NCBI GenBank assembly: GCA_017474385.1 | Contig: JAFVHU010000090.1 | Span: forward strand, 28,396-92,395 | Direction of reading: 5' to 3' | Source of the DNA: Afipia sp. | Lineage (GTDB): Bacteria; Pseudomonadota; Alphaproteobacteria; Rhizobiales; Xanthobacteraceae | DNA: 64,000 nucleotides | Shown: in pieces, positions 35,154 through 43,433 of the stretch | Layout of the letters: each line of letters opens with the position of its first letter | How positions within the stretch are numbered: the stretch's first letter is position 1 | Made by a program: the position numbers and the translations under genes | The notes under the pieces: generated by a model | Told to the model about the DNA's origin: nothing | Seen by the model: the letters and a program-made list of their open reading frames with translations, nothing else | Databases searched by the model: none

Positions 35154-35455
35154 TGCGGGCTTCGCTCTCTTTTCGGCGCGTTAACGATTGATGGCCTGTT
35201 TTCGACGTTTCGATTGATCCGCGCAACCCTCGCACAGCATGATGTGGACGCGCCGCGCGCATGCGACACAAGATGTCGGTCAGCCATCTGGCTAGCATGG
35301 TATGAATCGCTGATTCGGGCGCGTTTCGTTCCACCCGCGTTCCAAACCTTAAGATCGCGCAACGTCTTGGCTGCCATCGCCGTCACGTTATGAGACAGTT
35401 TGCGCGGAACGCGCGGAAACGTGCACGATACGGCGAGGCTTTGAGGAGACCGGAC
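35154..35455. other. Intergenic region without visible gene
   Basis: About 300 bp between the DapA-like pseudogene and a small secreted protein gene. It would hold the promoters of both divergent units. No hairpin, operator-like palindrome or convincing small ORF was seen. Confidence 0.5.
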
Positions 35456-35812
35456 ATGATGAGATTCCTGATTGCCGCTGTGCTGCTCGCGGCTGTGCCG
35501 CATCAAGCGATGGCGCAGGACGTGCCCGGCATTGAAATCTGCACCGCCGAGAAAACGATGGAGCGCCGCACCGGCTGCCTCCAGAGCAATGTGAACTTCC
35601 TCAAGGCGTCGCTGACCAAGGCCTCGCTGGAGAACCAGCAGAAGATCGACGCCGCCAACCGGCAGATCGATGCGCTGAAAGCAACCGTGATCGGGCTGCA
35701 GAACACCGTCACGCAATTGCAGGCTCAGGTGCAGGCGCTCGGCAAGCAGCCCAACGGGGCAGCGGCCAAGGAAGCGCCGAAAGAAGCGCCAAAGGCGCCC
35801 GCCGCCAAGTGA
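35456..35812 (+). CDS. Small secreted coiled-coil protein
   Basis: A 118-residue protein with a signal peptide (MMRFLIAAVLLAAVPHQAMA, cleavage before QDVPG), two cysteines that could pair (residues near 29 and 44), then a long heptad coiled coil (IDAANRQIDALKATVIGLQ) and an Ala/Pro/Lys tail. The ATG follows TTGAGGAGACC. Periplasmic; function unknown. It overlaps the GIY-YIG gene by 4 bp. Confidence 0.75.
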   Translation: MMRFLIAAVLLAAVPHQAMAQDVPGIEICTAEKTMERRTGCLQSNVNFLKASLTKASLENQQKIDAANRQIDALKATVIGLQNTVTQLQAQVQALGKQPNGAAAKEAPKEAPKAPAAK

Positions 35813-36234
35813 CACGGGCCGCGGTCAAGCTTCGCGCAGCAGCATCAAAGTCCCGCGTGGCGAAGTCCAAGCCTCGCGTAGCGAAACCGAAACTGCGCGT
35901 AGCGAAATCAAAACCCGTCGCGTTCGTCTACGTGCTCGGCAGCTTTCACAAGGGCCGTTACATCTCCTACGTCGGCTGGACCAACGATGTCACGCAGCGC
36001 CTTGAAAAACATAACGCCGGCACCGGTGCGCGCTCGACACGCGGGCGGGCCTGGACACTGCTGCACACGGAGCCGTTCCAGACCCGTAATGAAGCCATGA
36101 GCCGTGAATGGCATCTCAAGCGCGATCGCGCCTTCCGGAAAAAGCTGATGGACAAGGTGCGGGCAGGGCACAGCGCGTCTTCACCTCGCCCCGTTCTTAC
36201 GGGGAGAGGTCGGATTGCGAAGCAATCCGGGTGA
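35809..36234 (+). CDS. GIY-YIG nuclease family protein with N-terminal repeats
   Basis: A 141-residue protein with a UvrC-type GIY-YIG domain: VYVLGSF, YISYVGWTNDVTQRLEKHNAG, WTLLHTEPF and the Glu-containing helix AMSREWHLKRD. The start is a GTG overlapping the upstream stop. The first 37 residues are four tandem KSRVAK-like repeats, basic and unstructured. The C-terminal 20 or so residues (after RAGHSASSP) are translated from a dispersed repeat, so the original end was probably replaced. Role may be DNA repair or a selfish-element remnant. Confidence 0.82.
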   Translation: MTRAAVKLRAAASKSRVAKSKPRVAKPKLRVAKSKPVAFVYVLGSFHKGRYISYVGWTNDVTQRLEKHNAGTGARSTRGRAWTLLHTEPFQTRNEAMSREWHLKRDRAFRKKLMDKVRAGHSASSPRPVLTGRGRIAKQSG

Positions 36235-36310
36235 GGGGCGCTTTCTTGAAATCGAGATTGTTTGCAATATGCCCCTCACCCCAACCCTCTCCCCGCAGGC
36301 GGGGAGAGGG
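36183..36310. repeat. Dispersed repeat (CCCCTCACCC / GGGGAGAGG type)
   Basis: A hairpin element of about 125 bp with CTCTCCCCGC and GGGGAGAGG arms and an internal GGATTGCGAAGCAATCC stem. A second copy lies at 50351-50460. It overlaps the 3' end of the GIY-YIG gene. Confidence 0.75.
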
Positions 36311-36343
36311 AGTCAGTTCGGCGCGTGAAGAGGAAAGAGCGCC

Positions 36344-37303
36344 ATGACAACAACACCATCTCCCTTCGTCATCGATGCTGCGCGCACCCGCGCCAGTCTG
36401 CCGTTCGACCGGTTGATCCCGGCGCTGCGCGAAGCGTTCACCGAGGGCGCGGACGTGCCGCTGCGCCATCATCACTTCATGCCGCAGCCCGACGGCTCGA
36501 CCGCGACCATTCTGATCATGCCCGCTTGGCAGCGGGCGTTTATCGGCATCAAGATCGTCACGATCTTTCCGGAAAACGGCAAGCGTGCGCTGCCGGGACT
36601 GTTTTCGAGCTATCTGCTGTGCGACGGCGAAACCGGACAGCATGTCGCGCTGATTGACGGCAACGAGATTACATCGCGGCGCACCGCTGGCATCGGCGCG
36701 CTCGGCGCAGCGTTCCTCGCGCGCAAGGACGCGACAAAATTGCTGGTGGTCGGCTCGGGCCGGATCGCAAGCCTCACGGCGGATGCGTTTCGCGCGGTGC
36801 GCCCGATCGACAAGGTCGCGGTGTGGAATATCCATGAGGCTGGCGCGGCACGGCTGGTGTTCGATCTCCGCGCCAGGGGCATCGATGCCTATGTCGCGAC
36901 CGATCTGGAGCGCGCGGTGGGCGAGGCGGATATCGTGAGCTGCGCGACGCTCGCGCACAAGCCGATCATCAAGGGCGCGTGGCTGAAGCCCGGCGTGCAT
37001 CTCGATCTGGTTGGCAGCTTCACGCCATTCATGCGCGAGGCCGATAACGAGGTATTCCGGCGTGGACGCATCTGGCTCGATACCTACGACGCGCTGAAGG
37101 AAAGCGGCGAGTTGCTCGACCCGATCCGCGACGGCGTCATCGCTGCCGACGATGTCGTGGGTTCGCTTGCCGAACTGTGCCGGGGCGAACGCAAGGGCCG
37201 CATCAGTGCATCGGAAATCACGGTGTTCAAGGCAGTCGGCAACGCGCTGTCCGACATCGCCGCCGCCGCGCTGGTGTATCGGGACTTCACACACAAATCC
37301 TAG
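36344..37303 (+). CDS. Ornithine cyclodeaminase / mu-crystallin family protein
   Basis: A 319-residue NAD(P)-dependent protein. It has the substrate-binding N-terminal part (RHHHFMPQPDGSTATILIMPAW, with basic FIGIKIVTIFPEN), the dinucleotide motif VVGSGRIAS at about 130, and DLVGSFTPFMREAD. Members catalyse ornithine cyclodeamination or reduce cyclic ketimines such as pyrroline-2-carboxylate. The GAGGAAAGA site precedes the ATG. Substrate not determined. Confidence 0.88.
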   Translation: MTTTPSPFVIDAARTRASLPFDRLIPALREAFTEGADVPLRHHHFMPQPDGSTATILIMPAWQRAFIGIKIVTIFPENGKRALPGLFSSYLLCDGETGQHVALIDGNEITSRRTAGIGALGAAFLARKDATKLLVVGSGRIASLTADAFRAVRPIDKVAVWNIHEAGAARLVFDLRARGIDAYVATDLERAVGEADIVSCATLAHKPIIKGAWLKPGVHLDLVGSFTPFMREADNEVFRRGRIWLDTYDALKESGELLDPIRDGVIAADDVVGSLAELCRGERKGRISASEITVFKAVGNALSDIAAAALVYRDFTHKS

Positions 37304-37308
37304 AGTTC

Positions 37309-37430
37309 GTCATGGCCGGGCATAGCCGTCTGAAGGACGGCGTCGCTTCGCTCGCCTACGTCCCGGCCATCTCGATGAGGTGAGCACGGTGCCGATTGAT
37401 CGGGATCACCGGGACAAGCCCGGTGATGAC
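37309..37430. repeat. Dispersed repeat (CATGGCCGGG-type hairpins)
   Basis: Composite of a GGCCGGGCATAGCC / ACGTCCCGGCC stem and a GGGATCACCGGGACAAGCCC element. Related sequences occur at 45241, 50511 and 56587. Lies between the OCD gene and a small membrane protein gene. Confidence 0.7.
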
Positions 37431-37515
37431 ATCCAGATGCCAGCCCTGCGTCCTCGCGCTGGTCACGAGAGACACGAGCCGATAGGATTTGCTTCGTCGA
37501 ATGGTGAGGGCCCGC

Positions 37516-37698
37516 ATGTTGGATTGGCTGGGTGGTGATTACGGCCCGCTTCTGGCGCGATTCAGACGATGGCTCGACAGGAAGCCTGATCGTGATTTTT
37601 CCAGCTCGTCGCCGCTTCACAAGCTCGGCCGTCTTGTTCTCATGGCCTTGGCCCTCATCGCCGTGATCGCGCCGCTCTGGTGGCTTTTCACCCGATAG
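37516..37698 (+). CDS. 60-residue membrane protein
   Basis: A small protein (MLDWLGGDYGPLLARFRRWL) with a basic amphipathic N-terminus and one C-terminal membrane helix (LVLMALALIAVIAPLWWLF). The ATG at 37516 follows GAGGG at good spacing; in-frame ATG 37501 and TTG 37489 are alternatives. No family recognised. Confidence 0.5.
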   Translation: MLDWLGGDYGPLLARFRRWLDRKPDRDFSSSSPLHKLGRLVLMALALIAVIAPLWWLFTR

Positions 37699-37750
37699 AT
37701 CGTTCGTCCCCACGCACATACAAACAATCAGAAAATTCCGGGAGGTCTTC

Positions 37751-38683
37751 ATGTCTAACGTCCGCGTCATCGCAACCGGTCTCGAATTCCCCGAAGGGCC
37801 GGTGGTGATGCCCGATGGCTCGGTGGTGCTGGTGGAAATCCGGCGTCAGACGCTGACACGGGTTTATCCCGACGGGCGCAAGGAAATCATCGCGAAGATT
37901 CCGGGCGGACCGAATGGCGCGGCGCTGGGACCGGACGGCAAGATGTATCTCTGCAACAACGGCGGCTTCTCCTGGGCGCCCGGTCCGGGTGGCAACATCA
38001 TGCCAGGCAGCCCGCGTCCGTCGGAATATATCGGCGGCTCGTTGCAGCGGGTTGATCTCTCAAACGGCAAGATCGAAACGCTGTTCACCCATTGCGGCGA
38101 ACGGCAACTTAAGGGGCCCAACGATCTTGTGTTCGACAGGGAGGGCGGGCTCTGGTTCACCGATCTCGGCAAGCGCCGCGCCCATGATCTCGACGTCGGC
38201 GCCGTCTACTACATGAAGAAGGGCGGCACTGAACTCGTCGAAGCCGTGCCGCACATGCTGCCTGCCAACGGCATCGGCCTCTCGCCGGATGAAAAGACCG
38301 TCTATGTCGCGGAGACGCCGACAGCGCGGCTGTGGGCATTCGCCATCGGTGTGCCGGGCCAGATCGCGCCGATGGAGCCGATCTATCGCGGCGAAATCGG
38401 CAGGCCGATTTCGGGTCTCGGCGGTTATCAGATGTATGACTCGCTCGGCGTTGAAGCCTCCGGCAACGTCTGTGTTGCCACGCTGATCTCGGGCTGCATT
38501 TCGGTGATCGCTCCGGATGGCAAGCTGGTGGAGCAGGTGCCGACCGGCGACAACGTCACCACCAACATCGCGTTCGGCGGGCCTGAACTGAAGACCGCCT
38601 ACATCACGCTGTCCGGCAAGGGCGAACTGGTGGCGATGGACTGGCCGCGCGGCGGCCTACCCCTGAACTTTCTGAACAAGTAA
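37751..38683 (+). CDS. SMP-30/gluconolactonase-like beta-propeller protein
   Basis: A 310-residue six-bladed propeller of the SGL family. It shows ATGLEFPEGPVVMPDGSVV (metal Glu), PNGAALGPDGKMYLCNNGG, GPNDLVFDREGGLWFTD and PANGIGLSPDEKTVYVAET, the calcium-site Asn/Asp residues. Enzymes of the family hydrolyse sugar lactones. GGGAGG ribosome site 6 bp before ATG. An isolated gene with a GNAT gene directly after; substrate unknown. Confidence 0.9.
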   Translation: MSNVRVIATGLEFPEGPVVMPDGSVVLVEIRRQTLTRVYPDGRKEIIAKIPGGPNGAALGPDGKMYLCNNGGFSWAPGPGGNIMPGSPRPSEYIGGSLQRVDLSNGKIETLFTHCGERQLKGPNDLVFDREGGLWFTDLGKRRAHDLDVGAVYYMKKGGTELVEAVPHMLPANGIGLSPDEKTVYVAETPTARLWAFAIGVPGQIAPMEPIYRGEIGRPISGLGGYQMYDSLGVEASGNVCVATLISGCISVIAPDGKLVEQVPTGDNVTTNIAFGGPELKTAYITLSGKGELVAMDWPRGGLPLNFLNK

Positions 38684-38693
38684 GGCGCATCCC

Positions 38694-39293
38694 ATGGCAT
38701 GGCTTGAGCCGGTCGTTCTCGAAGGATCACATGCGCGGCTCGAGCCGCTGTCGCGGGATCACGTCGCCGACCTCACGGAGGCCGTGCGCGACGGCGAATT
38801 GTGGAAGCTCTGGTACACGTCGATCCCGTCACCGGAGACCATGCAGTCCGAGATCGAGCGGCGTCTCGGTTTGCAGGCCGCGGGAACGATGCTGCCGTTC
38901 ACGGTGAAGGATGCCGGCGGCAAGGTCGCCGGCATGACGACCTACATGCATGTCGATGCCGCCAACCGGCGGGTCGAGATCGGATCGACGTGGTACGCGA
39001 AGCGGGTGCAGCGGACTGCTGTGAATACCCAGTGCAAGCTGCTGCTGCTGACCCATGCCTTCGAGACGTTGAACAGCATCGCGGTGGAGTTTCGCACGCA
39101 TTTCTTCAATCACCAGTCGCGGCGCGGGATCGAGCGGCTAGGGGCGAAACAGGACGGCATCCTGCGCAGCCACCAGATCGCTCCGAACGGCACGCTGCGC
39201 GACACCGTCGTCTATAGCATCGTTGCCTCGGAATGGCCGACGGTGAAGGCGCATCTGACCTATCAATTGCATGAGAAGACGCGGGAGAAGTAG
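38694..39293 (+). CDS. GNAT family N-acetyltransferase (RimJ/YjdJ-like)
   Basis: A 199-residue acetyltransferase starting MAWLEPVVLEGSHARLEPL. It has the GNAT core MTTYMHVDAANRRVEIGSTW, the acetyl-CoA pyrophosphate loop region KRVQRTAVNTQCKLLLL and VEFRTHFFNHQSRRGIERLG. It belongs with RimJ-like enzymes that modify protein N-termini or small molecules. It is 10 bp after the SMP-30 gene and cotranscribed. Target unknown. Confidence 0.88.
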   Translation: MAWLEPVVLEGSHARLEPLSRDHVADLTEAVRDGELWKLWYTSIPSPETMQSEIERRLGLQAAGTMLPFTVKDAGGKVAGMTTYMHVDAANRRVEIGSTWYAKRVQRTAVNTQCKLLLLTHAFETLNSIAVEFRTHFFNHQSRRGIERLGAKQDGILRSHQIAPNGTLRDTVVYSIVASEWPTVKAHLTYQLHEKTREK

Positions 39294-39298
39294 GCGGC

Positions 39299-39410
39299 GT
39301 CATCCCGAGGTGCGAGCCGACTTCGGCGAGCCTCGAAGGATGACGATGATGGTGCGTGCCGCCATCCTTCGAGGCGCATAAGCAAGAGCGCGCACCTCAG
39401 GATGACGATG
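39299..39410. repeat. Dispersed repeat (CATCCCGAGG / CCTCGAAGGATGACG type)
   Basis: A composite hairpin element with CCTCGAAGGATG and CATCCTTCGAGG arms (12 bp perfect) flanked by TCATCCCGAGGTGC and GCACCTCAGGATGA. Lies after the GNAT gene. Confidence 0.75.
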
Positions 39411-39580
39411 GTTCCGGAATTAACCTTCGCGGCTAACGTTAAGGTTTAAACACGGCTGTCGTTGCGCGCGCAAACCGTCGGACTAACGTCTGATTGCGGA
39501 CAATTGCCCATGTCCGTTAATAACAAGACGGGGTCGTCGACCGGTATATTGCGATCGGCGGCCCTCGCCATGAGGCAACC

Positions 39581-39697
39581 ATGTCCGAGGCTATATTCGT
39601 TCTTGTTCTGGTGTTCGTGGTCGGTTTTGGCATCGGCTACGGTGTGCGATCCCAGATGGTCATCATGCGCAGGGCCAAGGCCCGCCGCAGAATGTGA
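39581..39697 (+). CDS. 38-residue single-span membrane protein
   Basis: A short ORF starting MSEAIFVLVLVFVVGFGIGY with one N-terminal membrane helix and a strongly basic tail ending RRAKARRRM. It sits 15 bp from the convergent cyclase-hydrolase gene. Pattern (short acidic start, single helix, Arg/Lys tail) is typical of genuine small membrane proteins, but no ribosome site is obvious. Confidence 0.45.
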   Translation: MSEAIFVLVLVFVVGFGIGYGVRSQMVIMRRAKARRRM

Positions 39698-39712
39698 TGT
39701 GCGGCAACGGAT

Positions 39713-41128
39713 CTAGCCGTTGCCGAGGAATCTGCGGGTCTCGTCGAGAAAGATCGGCAAGCTGGGATCCTGTTCGAGCGGGATATGGTTTTTGCCGGGC
39801 AACGTGACGAACCGCGCGCCGGGAATGGCTGCCGCGATCTCGCGGCCTGACGCAATCGGCACCCTGCGGTCATCGCGGACATGCATGACAAGGGTGGGCA
39901 CCTTGATCTGTGGCAGCAGGTTGCTGACGTCGAAGTTGATAACAGTTTCCAGATATCTGACGGCGCATTCCGCCGACGCGCTGACGCGCTGGGCCTCGTT
40001 GAAGGCGTCCATCTGTTTCTTCGTCGCAGTGGGGATCATCGACGCCGTGAGGAGCTGGCGGAAGGTTGGCTCGTTCGCGCCCCAGCCGAACTTCATCAGC
40101 GTTTTCATCGCGTCGAACTGCTCGCGCGCGGCGGGCGTCACGTTCGGGCTCTTGTAGACCCCGGCGGCAAAACCTCCGTACAGGATCAGATGGGAAACAC
40201 GATCCGGATGCTTGACCGCGAACGCGATCGCCGCCGCGCATCCTTGCGACAGCGCAAGTATCGGAAACCGGTCGAGGCCCGCCGCGTCAGCGACGCTCTC
40301 CATGTCGCTCACCCAGTGATCCAGCGAGATATTGCCGACATCCCAATCCGACAATCCGTTGCCGCGTGCGTCGAAGCGGACCAGCGAGAAGCTCGAAGCC
40401 AGTTCGAGTAGGAGGCGGCGAAAGATCGGTAGCTCCCAGTCGTATTCGAGATGCCCCAGCCAGTGCGCCGTGCGCAGCAAGGGCGGGCCGTTGCCGACCT
40501 TCGCGAAAGCCAGCCGGACGCCATCGGCGGCCTTGCAATAACGAATCTCCTGCTTGAGATTCGCGCCGGTCAGGATGCGCGCCGCGTTCGAACCACCGCT
40601 ATCCAGTTCGACTGCGAATACCTCGATGGGGCGAGAGATGTTCTTGAGGTTCTGGCGGCCGAGTTCGCGGAACTGCAGCTTGAGCTTGCCTTCGATCTGG
40701 TCCAGCGCCTGCCTGGAAATGCAGACGCCGCCGCTGGGCGCGATGCTTTCCAGCCGGGCGGCGACGTTGACGCCGTCGCCGAAAATCTCGCTGCCGTCCT
40801 CGATGACGTCGCCGATATTGATGCCGATGCGGAATTCGAGCCGGCTCTCGTCAGGCACGTTCGTATTCCGCGTGATCATCGCGCGCTGGATCTCGACTGC
40901 GCATCGCACGGTTTCAACCGCACTGGCGAATTCCGCCAGCAACCCGTCGCCGGCGGTGTTGATGATGTGCCCGCGATGCTTCTTGATGCGCCGGTCGATC
41001 AGGTCGTGGCGGTGCGCCTTCAGTTGGGCGTGGGTGCCTTCCTCGTCCGCGCCCATCAACCGGCTGTAGCCGGCGACGTCCGCGGCGAGAATGGCTGTCA
41101 GGCGGCGATCGACGTGCCTTTTGGTCAA
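39713..41128 (-). CDS. Class III adenylate cyclase fused to an alpha/beta hydrolase
   Basis: A 471-residue two-domain cytoplasmic protein. Residues 1-170 form a class III nucleotide cyclase: metal Asp in AADVAGYSRLM and TAGDGLLAEF, then GINIGDVIEDGSEIFGDGVN and VAARLE. Residues about 190-471 form an alpha/beta hydrolase: DARGNGLSDW, nucleophile Ser in ALSQGCAAAIA (the first Gly of GxSxG is Ala), Asp in MHVRDDRRVP and His in GKNHIPLEQD. Such fusions occur in rhizobia and may link cAMP synthesis to a small-molecule signal sensed by the hydrolase-like domain. Catalytic competence of the hydrolase is plausible but unproven. Confidence 0.9.
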   Translation of the reverse strand: MTKRHVDRRLTAILAADVAGYSRLMGADEEGTHAQLKAHRHDLIDRRIKKHRGHIINTAGDGLLAEFASAVETVRCAVEIQRAMITRNTNVPDESRLEFRIGINIGDVIEDGSEIFGDGVNVAARLESIAPSGGVCISRQALDQIEGKLKLQFRELGRQNLKNISRPIEVFAVELDSGGSNAARILTGANLKQEIRYCKAADGVRLAFAKVGNGPPLLRTAHWLGHLEYDWELPIFRRLLLELASSFSLVRFDARGNGLSDWDVGNISLDHWVSDMESVADAAGLDRFPILALSQGCAAAIAFAVKHPDRVSHLILYGGFAAGVYKSPNVTPAAREQFDAMKTLMKFGWGANEPTFRQLLTASMIPTATKKQMDAFNEAQRVSASAECAVRYLETVINFDVSNLLPQIKVPTLVMHVRDDRRVPIASGREIAAAIPGARFVTLPGKNHIPLEQDPSLPIFLDETRRFLGNG

Positions 41129-41353
41129 GCGGCACCTCGCATCCGAGGCGGCAGTCTAGGCGGGCCGGGCGGCAGTGGCCAGTCTGGCGACCGTTGCGTT
41201 CCTAGGAGTGGCCGATACGGACGGCGAGCGAGCAGGTTCGGTGCGAAGGGCCGGTTTTCCTTGAAAATGGAACATTGAAATTGTCGTCATTTTAGCGTGA
41301 AACTGTGCAACACGTTCGTCCGTATCGCTTCTAACAGTCACGGGGTTCCAAGC

Positions 41354-41656
41354 ATGCTGAAATTTGGGGTGATCTGCATTGCGCTGCTGTTCGTCACGGG
41401 CGCTCAGGCGCAATCGGTGCCGAGCCGGGTCACCAATGCAGTGGGTGGGGTGACCGGGGCGGTGCCTGGTGTCGGTGGTCTCACCGGCGGCGGAAATCCT
41501 TACTCTGCACTCAACACGTCGGCCGGTCCCGGTGGAGAGGCGAGCGGAGGCCTCGGCGTCCGTGTGGGCGACAAGACCGTCACTCTGAAGGGTGCGGTTG
41601 GCGTCGATGACGGACGCAGCGGCGTATTCCGCGCCGGCGCTGGTGTGCCGTTCTAA
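41354..41656 (+). CDS. Small secreted glycine-rich protein
   Basis: A 100-residue protein with a clear signal peptide (MLKFGVICIALLFVTGAQAQ, cleavage after AQA) and a Gly/Val-rich, repeat-like mature part (RVTNAVGGVTGAVPGVGGL). Extracytoplasmic; no family recognised. The ATG at 41354 was preferred over one 19 codons upstream because it gives the signal peptide directly. A terminator follows. Confidence 0.7.
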   Translation: MLKFGVICIALLFVTGAQAQSVPSRVTNAVGGVTGAVPGVGGLTGGGNPYSALNTSAGPGGEASGGLGVRVGDKTVTLKGAVGVDDGRSGVFRAGAGVPF

Positions 41657-41682
41657 TTCGCAGGCCCGAAATCCCGGAATCG

Positions 41683-41719
41683 AAAAAAGGCGAGAGAGCC
41701 GGGGCTCTCTCGCCTTTTT
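41683..41719. terminator. Bidirectional terminator
   Basis: A long stem (GGCGAGAGAGCC and its complement) flanked by A-run on the left and T-run on the right, between the convergent small secreted protein and MoxR genes. Fits a terminator for both strands. Confidence 0.88.
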
Positions 41720-41742
41720 CAATTCGATGCTTGAGCGTTCGC

Positions 41743-42585
41743 TTAGACTTCGCGGCGGCTGAGGAACGCGAGGCGCTCGAACAGGTGCACGTCCTGCTCG
41801 TTCTTGAGCAGTGCGCCATGCAGCGGCGGGATCAGCTTGCGCGGATCGCGTTCGCGGAGTTGCTCCACGGTCATCTCTTCGTTGAGCAGCAGCTTGAGCC
41901 AGTCGAGCAGTTCGGAGGTCGAAGGCTTCTTCTTCAGGCCCGGCACGTCGCGCACCTCGAAGAAGATCTTCATTGCTTCCTGCACCAGACGCTTCTTGAT
42001 GTCGGGGAAGTGGACTTCCACGATGGAGTTCATGGTGTCGATGTCGGGGAACTTGATGTAGTGGAAGAAGCAGCGGCGCAGGAACGCGTCCGGCAGTTCC
42101 TTCTCGTTGTTCGAGGTGATCATGATGATCGGGCGCTGCTTCGCCTTGATGGTCTCGCCGGTCTCGTAGACATGGAATTCCATGCGGTCGAGTTCGAGCA
42201 GCAGATCGTTCGGAAATTCGATATCGGCCTTGTCGATTTCGTCGATCAGGAGAACCGGGCGCTTCTCGCTGGTGAAGGCGTCCCACAGCTTGCCGCGCTT
42301 GATGTAGTTGGAAATGTCGGACACGCGTGGATCGCCGAGCTGGCTGTCGCGCAGGCGCGACACCGCGTCGTATTCGTAAAGGCCCTGCTGTGCCTTGGTG
42401 GTGGACTTGATGTGCCAGGTCAGCAGCGGCGCATCGAGCGCCTTGGCGACTTCTTCCGCCAGCACGGTCTTTCCGGTGCCGGGTTCGCCCTTCACGAGCA
42501 GGGGACGTTCGAGCACGATCGCGGCGTTGACCGCGACCTTGAGATCATCGGTGGCGACGTAATTCTTGGTGCCGGTAAATTTCAT
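41743..42585 (-). CDS. MoxR family AAA+ ATPase (CoxD-like)
   Basis: A 280-residue AAA+ protein. Walker A GEPGTGKT at about residue 37, Walker B VLLIDEIDKAD at about 110, sensor-1 ITSNNEKELPDAFLRRC and a C-terminal helical lid. MoxR ATPases act as chaperones or metal-insertion helpers together with VWA proteins. A CoxE-like VWA gene lies nearby at 43434 on the other strand. This pair (CoxD/CoxE) matures CO dehydrogenase in carboxidotrophs; a molybdenum hydroxylase is present at the window's left edge, but the link is only inferred. Confidence 0.92.
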   Translation of the reverse strand: MKFTGTKNYVATDDLKVAVNAAIVLERPLLVKGEPGTGKTVLAEEVAKALDAPLLTWHIKSTTKAQQGLYEYDAVSRLRDSQLGDPRVSDISNYIKRGKLWDAFTSEKRPVLLIDEIDKADIEFPNDLLLELDRMEFHVYETGETIKAKQRPIIMITSNNEKELPDAFLRRCFFHYIKFPDIDTMNSIVEVHFPDIKKRLVQEAMKIFFEVRDVPGLKKKPSTSELLDWLKLLLNEEMTVEQLRERDPRKLIPPLHGALLKNEQDVHLFERLAFLSRREV

Positions 42586-42665
42586 CGAAGTTTGCCTTGG
42601 TGAGTTTGTCTGGATTCGTTTGTTCTATTGGAAAGAATGTCGCCGCCGTTTCGTTTCAAGAAAGA

Positions 42666-42690
42666 AGCGACCGCTCTATGGGCGGTCGCT
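42666..42690 (-). terminator. Terminator after the GlsB/YmgE gene
   Basis: Stem GCGACCGC / GCGGTCGC read on the - strand followed by a T-rich stretch (TTCTTTCTT), 20 bp past the gene end. Confidence 0.75.
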
Positions 42691-42710
42691 TCCCGAAGCC
42701 GTTTAGTTCG

Positions 42711-42965
42711 TCACGCGCGGCGGATCAATGAGAGGATGACCAGCACGATAACGCCGCCGATTGCGGAGTTGATGATCGCGCTGACGATGCCGGTTCCGAG
42801 ACGAATGCCGAGTTGCGGCAGCAGCCAGCCGGCGACGACTGCGCCGACGATGCCGATGACGATGTTGCCGAGCAGGCCGAAGCCGCCGCCCTTGACGATA
42901 AGACCCGCAAGCCAGCCTGCAATCGCGCCAACGATCAGCCAAACGATAACGGAATCAATGCCCAT
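42711..42965 (-). CDS. GlsB/YeaQ/YmgE family stress-response membrane protein
   Basis: An 84-residue protein with three membrane segments and the family pattern IAGWLAGLIVKGGGFGLLGN followed by IVIGIVGAVVAGWLLPQLG. Small inner-membrane proteins of this family are induced by envelope or osmotic stress in many bacteria; the exact role is unknown. It has its own terminator on the same strand. Confidence 0.88.
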   Translation of the reverse strand: MGIDSVIVWLIVGAIAGWLAGLIVKGGGFGLLGNIVIGIVGAVVAGWLLPQLGIRLGTGIVSAIINSAIGGVIVLVILSLIRRA

Positions 42966-43112
42966 GAATGCAACCCCTTGTTTTAAACGCTGCGACTCCC
43001 GCCTCGGGGCGTCGCGCGTCCCCGGTCAACGCCGCGAACTGTCTCCGGCTGGAGCAGTCCGGGGGGCGTCAAACAACAGTTTAATTGAAATGACACAGCG
43101 CGCCAGTATCCC

Positions 43113-43164
43113 AAATCCGAAGTTCGCTTGTTTTTGCAGCACCTTCCGGGCGAACTTCGGATTT
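43113..43164. repeat. Inverted repeat, 15-bp arms
   Basis: AAATCCGAAGTTCGC and its perfect complement, separated by 22 bp. Part of a 468-bp gene-free stretch (42966-43433) made largely of hairpin-forming sequence. Confidence 0.78.
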
Positions 43165-43171
43165 GAAAGGA

Positions 43172-43278
43172 CACTGGCAAAACATAGTTGCTCGTGTGAT
43201 TTCAGTTCACAAAGTCCGCTAAGAACGTGCAGCAGGTCTGACGGACTTTGTGAACTATCACACGAGCTGGTGCCAGTG
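43172..43278. repeat. Nested inverted repeat, three concentric perfect stems
   Basis: Three concentric arm pairs: CACTGGCA/TGCCAGTG (outer), CTCGTGTGAT/ATCACACGAG (middle), GTTCACAAAGTCCG and its complement (inner, 14 bp), around a 23-bp centre. The DNA can fold into one long imperfect hairpin. Probably a palindromic dispersed element. Confidence 0.8.
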
Positions 43279-43433
43279 CTGTTTTCGAACGCAAGCCTGC
43301 CTTGCAGGGCGGTTTTCTGGGTAGGCGCGGGCAGACGAAGGGCCCGCAACCCTGTAGTTTCATCGCTCTAATCCCGTCAGAGAGGCGACAGCCCGCCCTT
43401 GACGGAAGCGGCTTCGGAGGCGATCTAAGTCCC

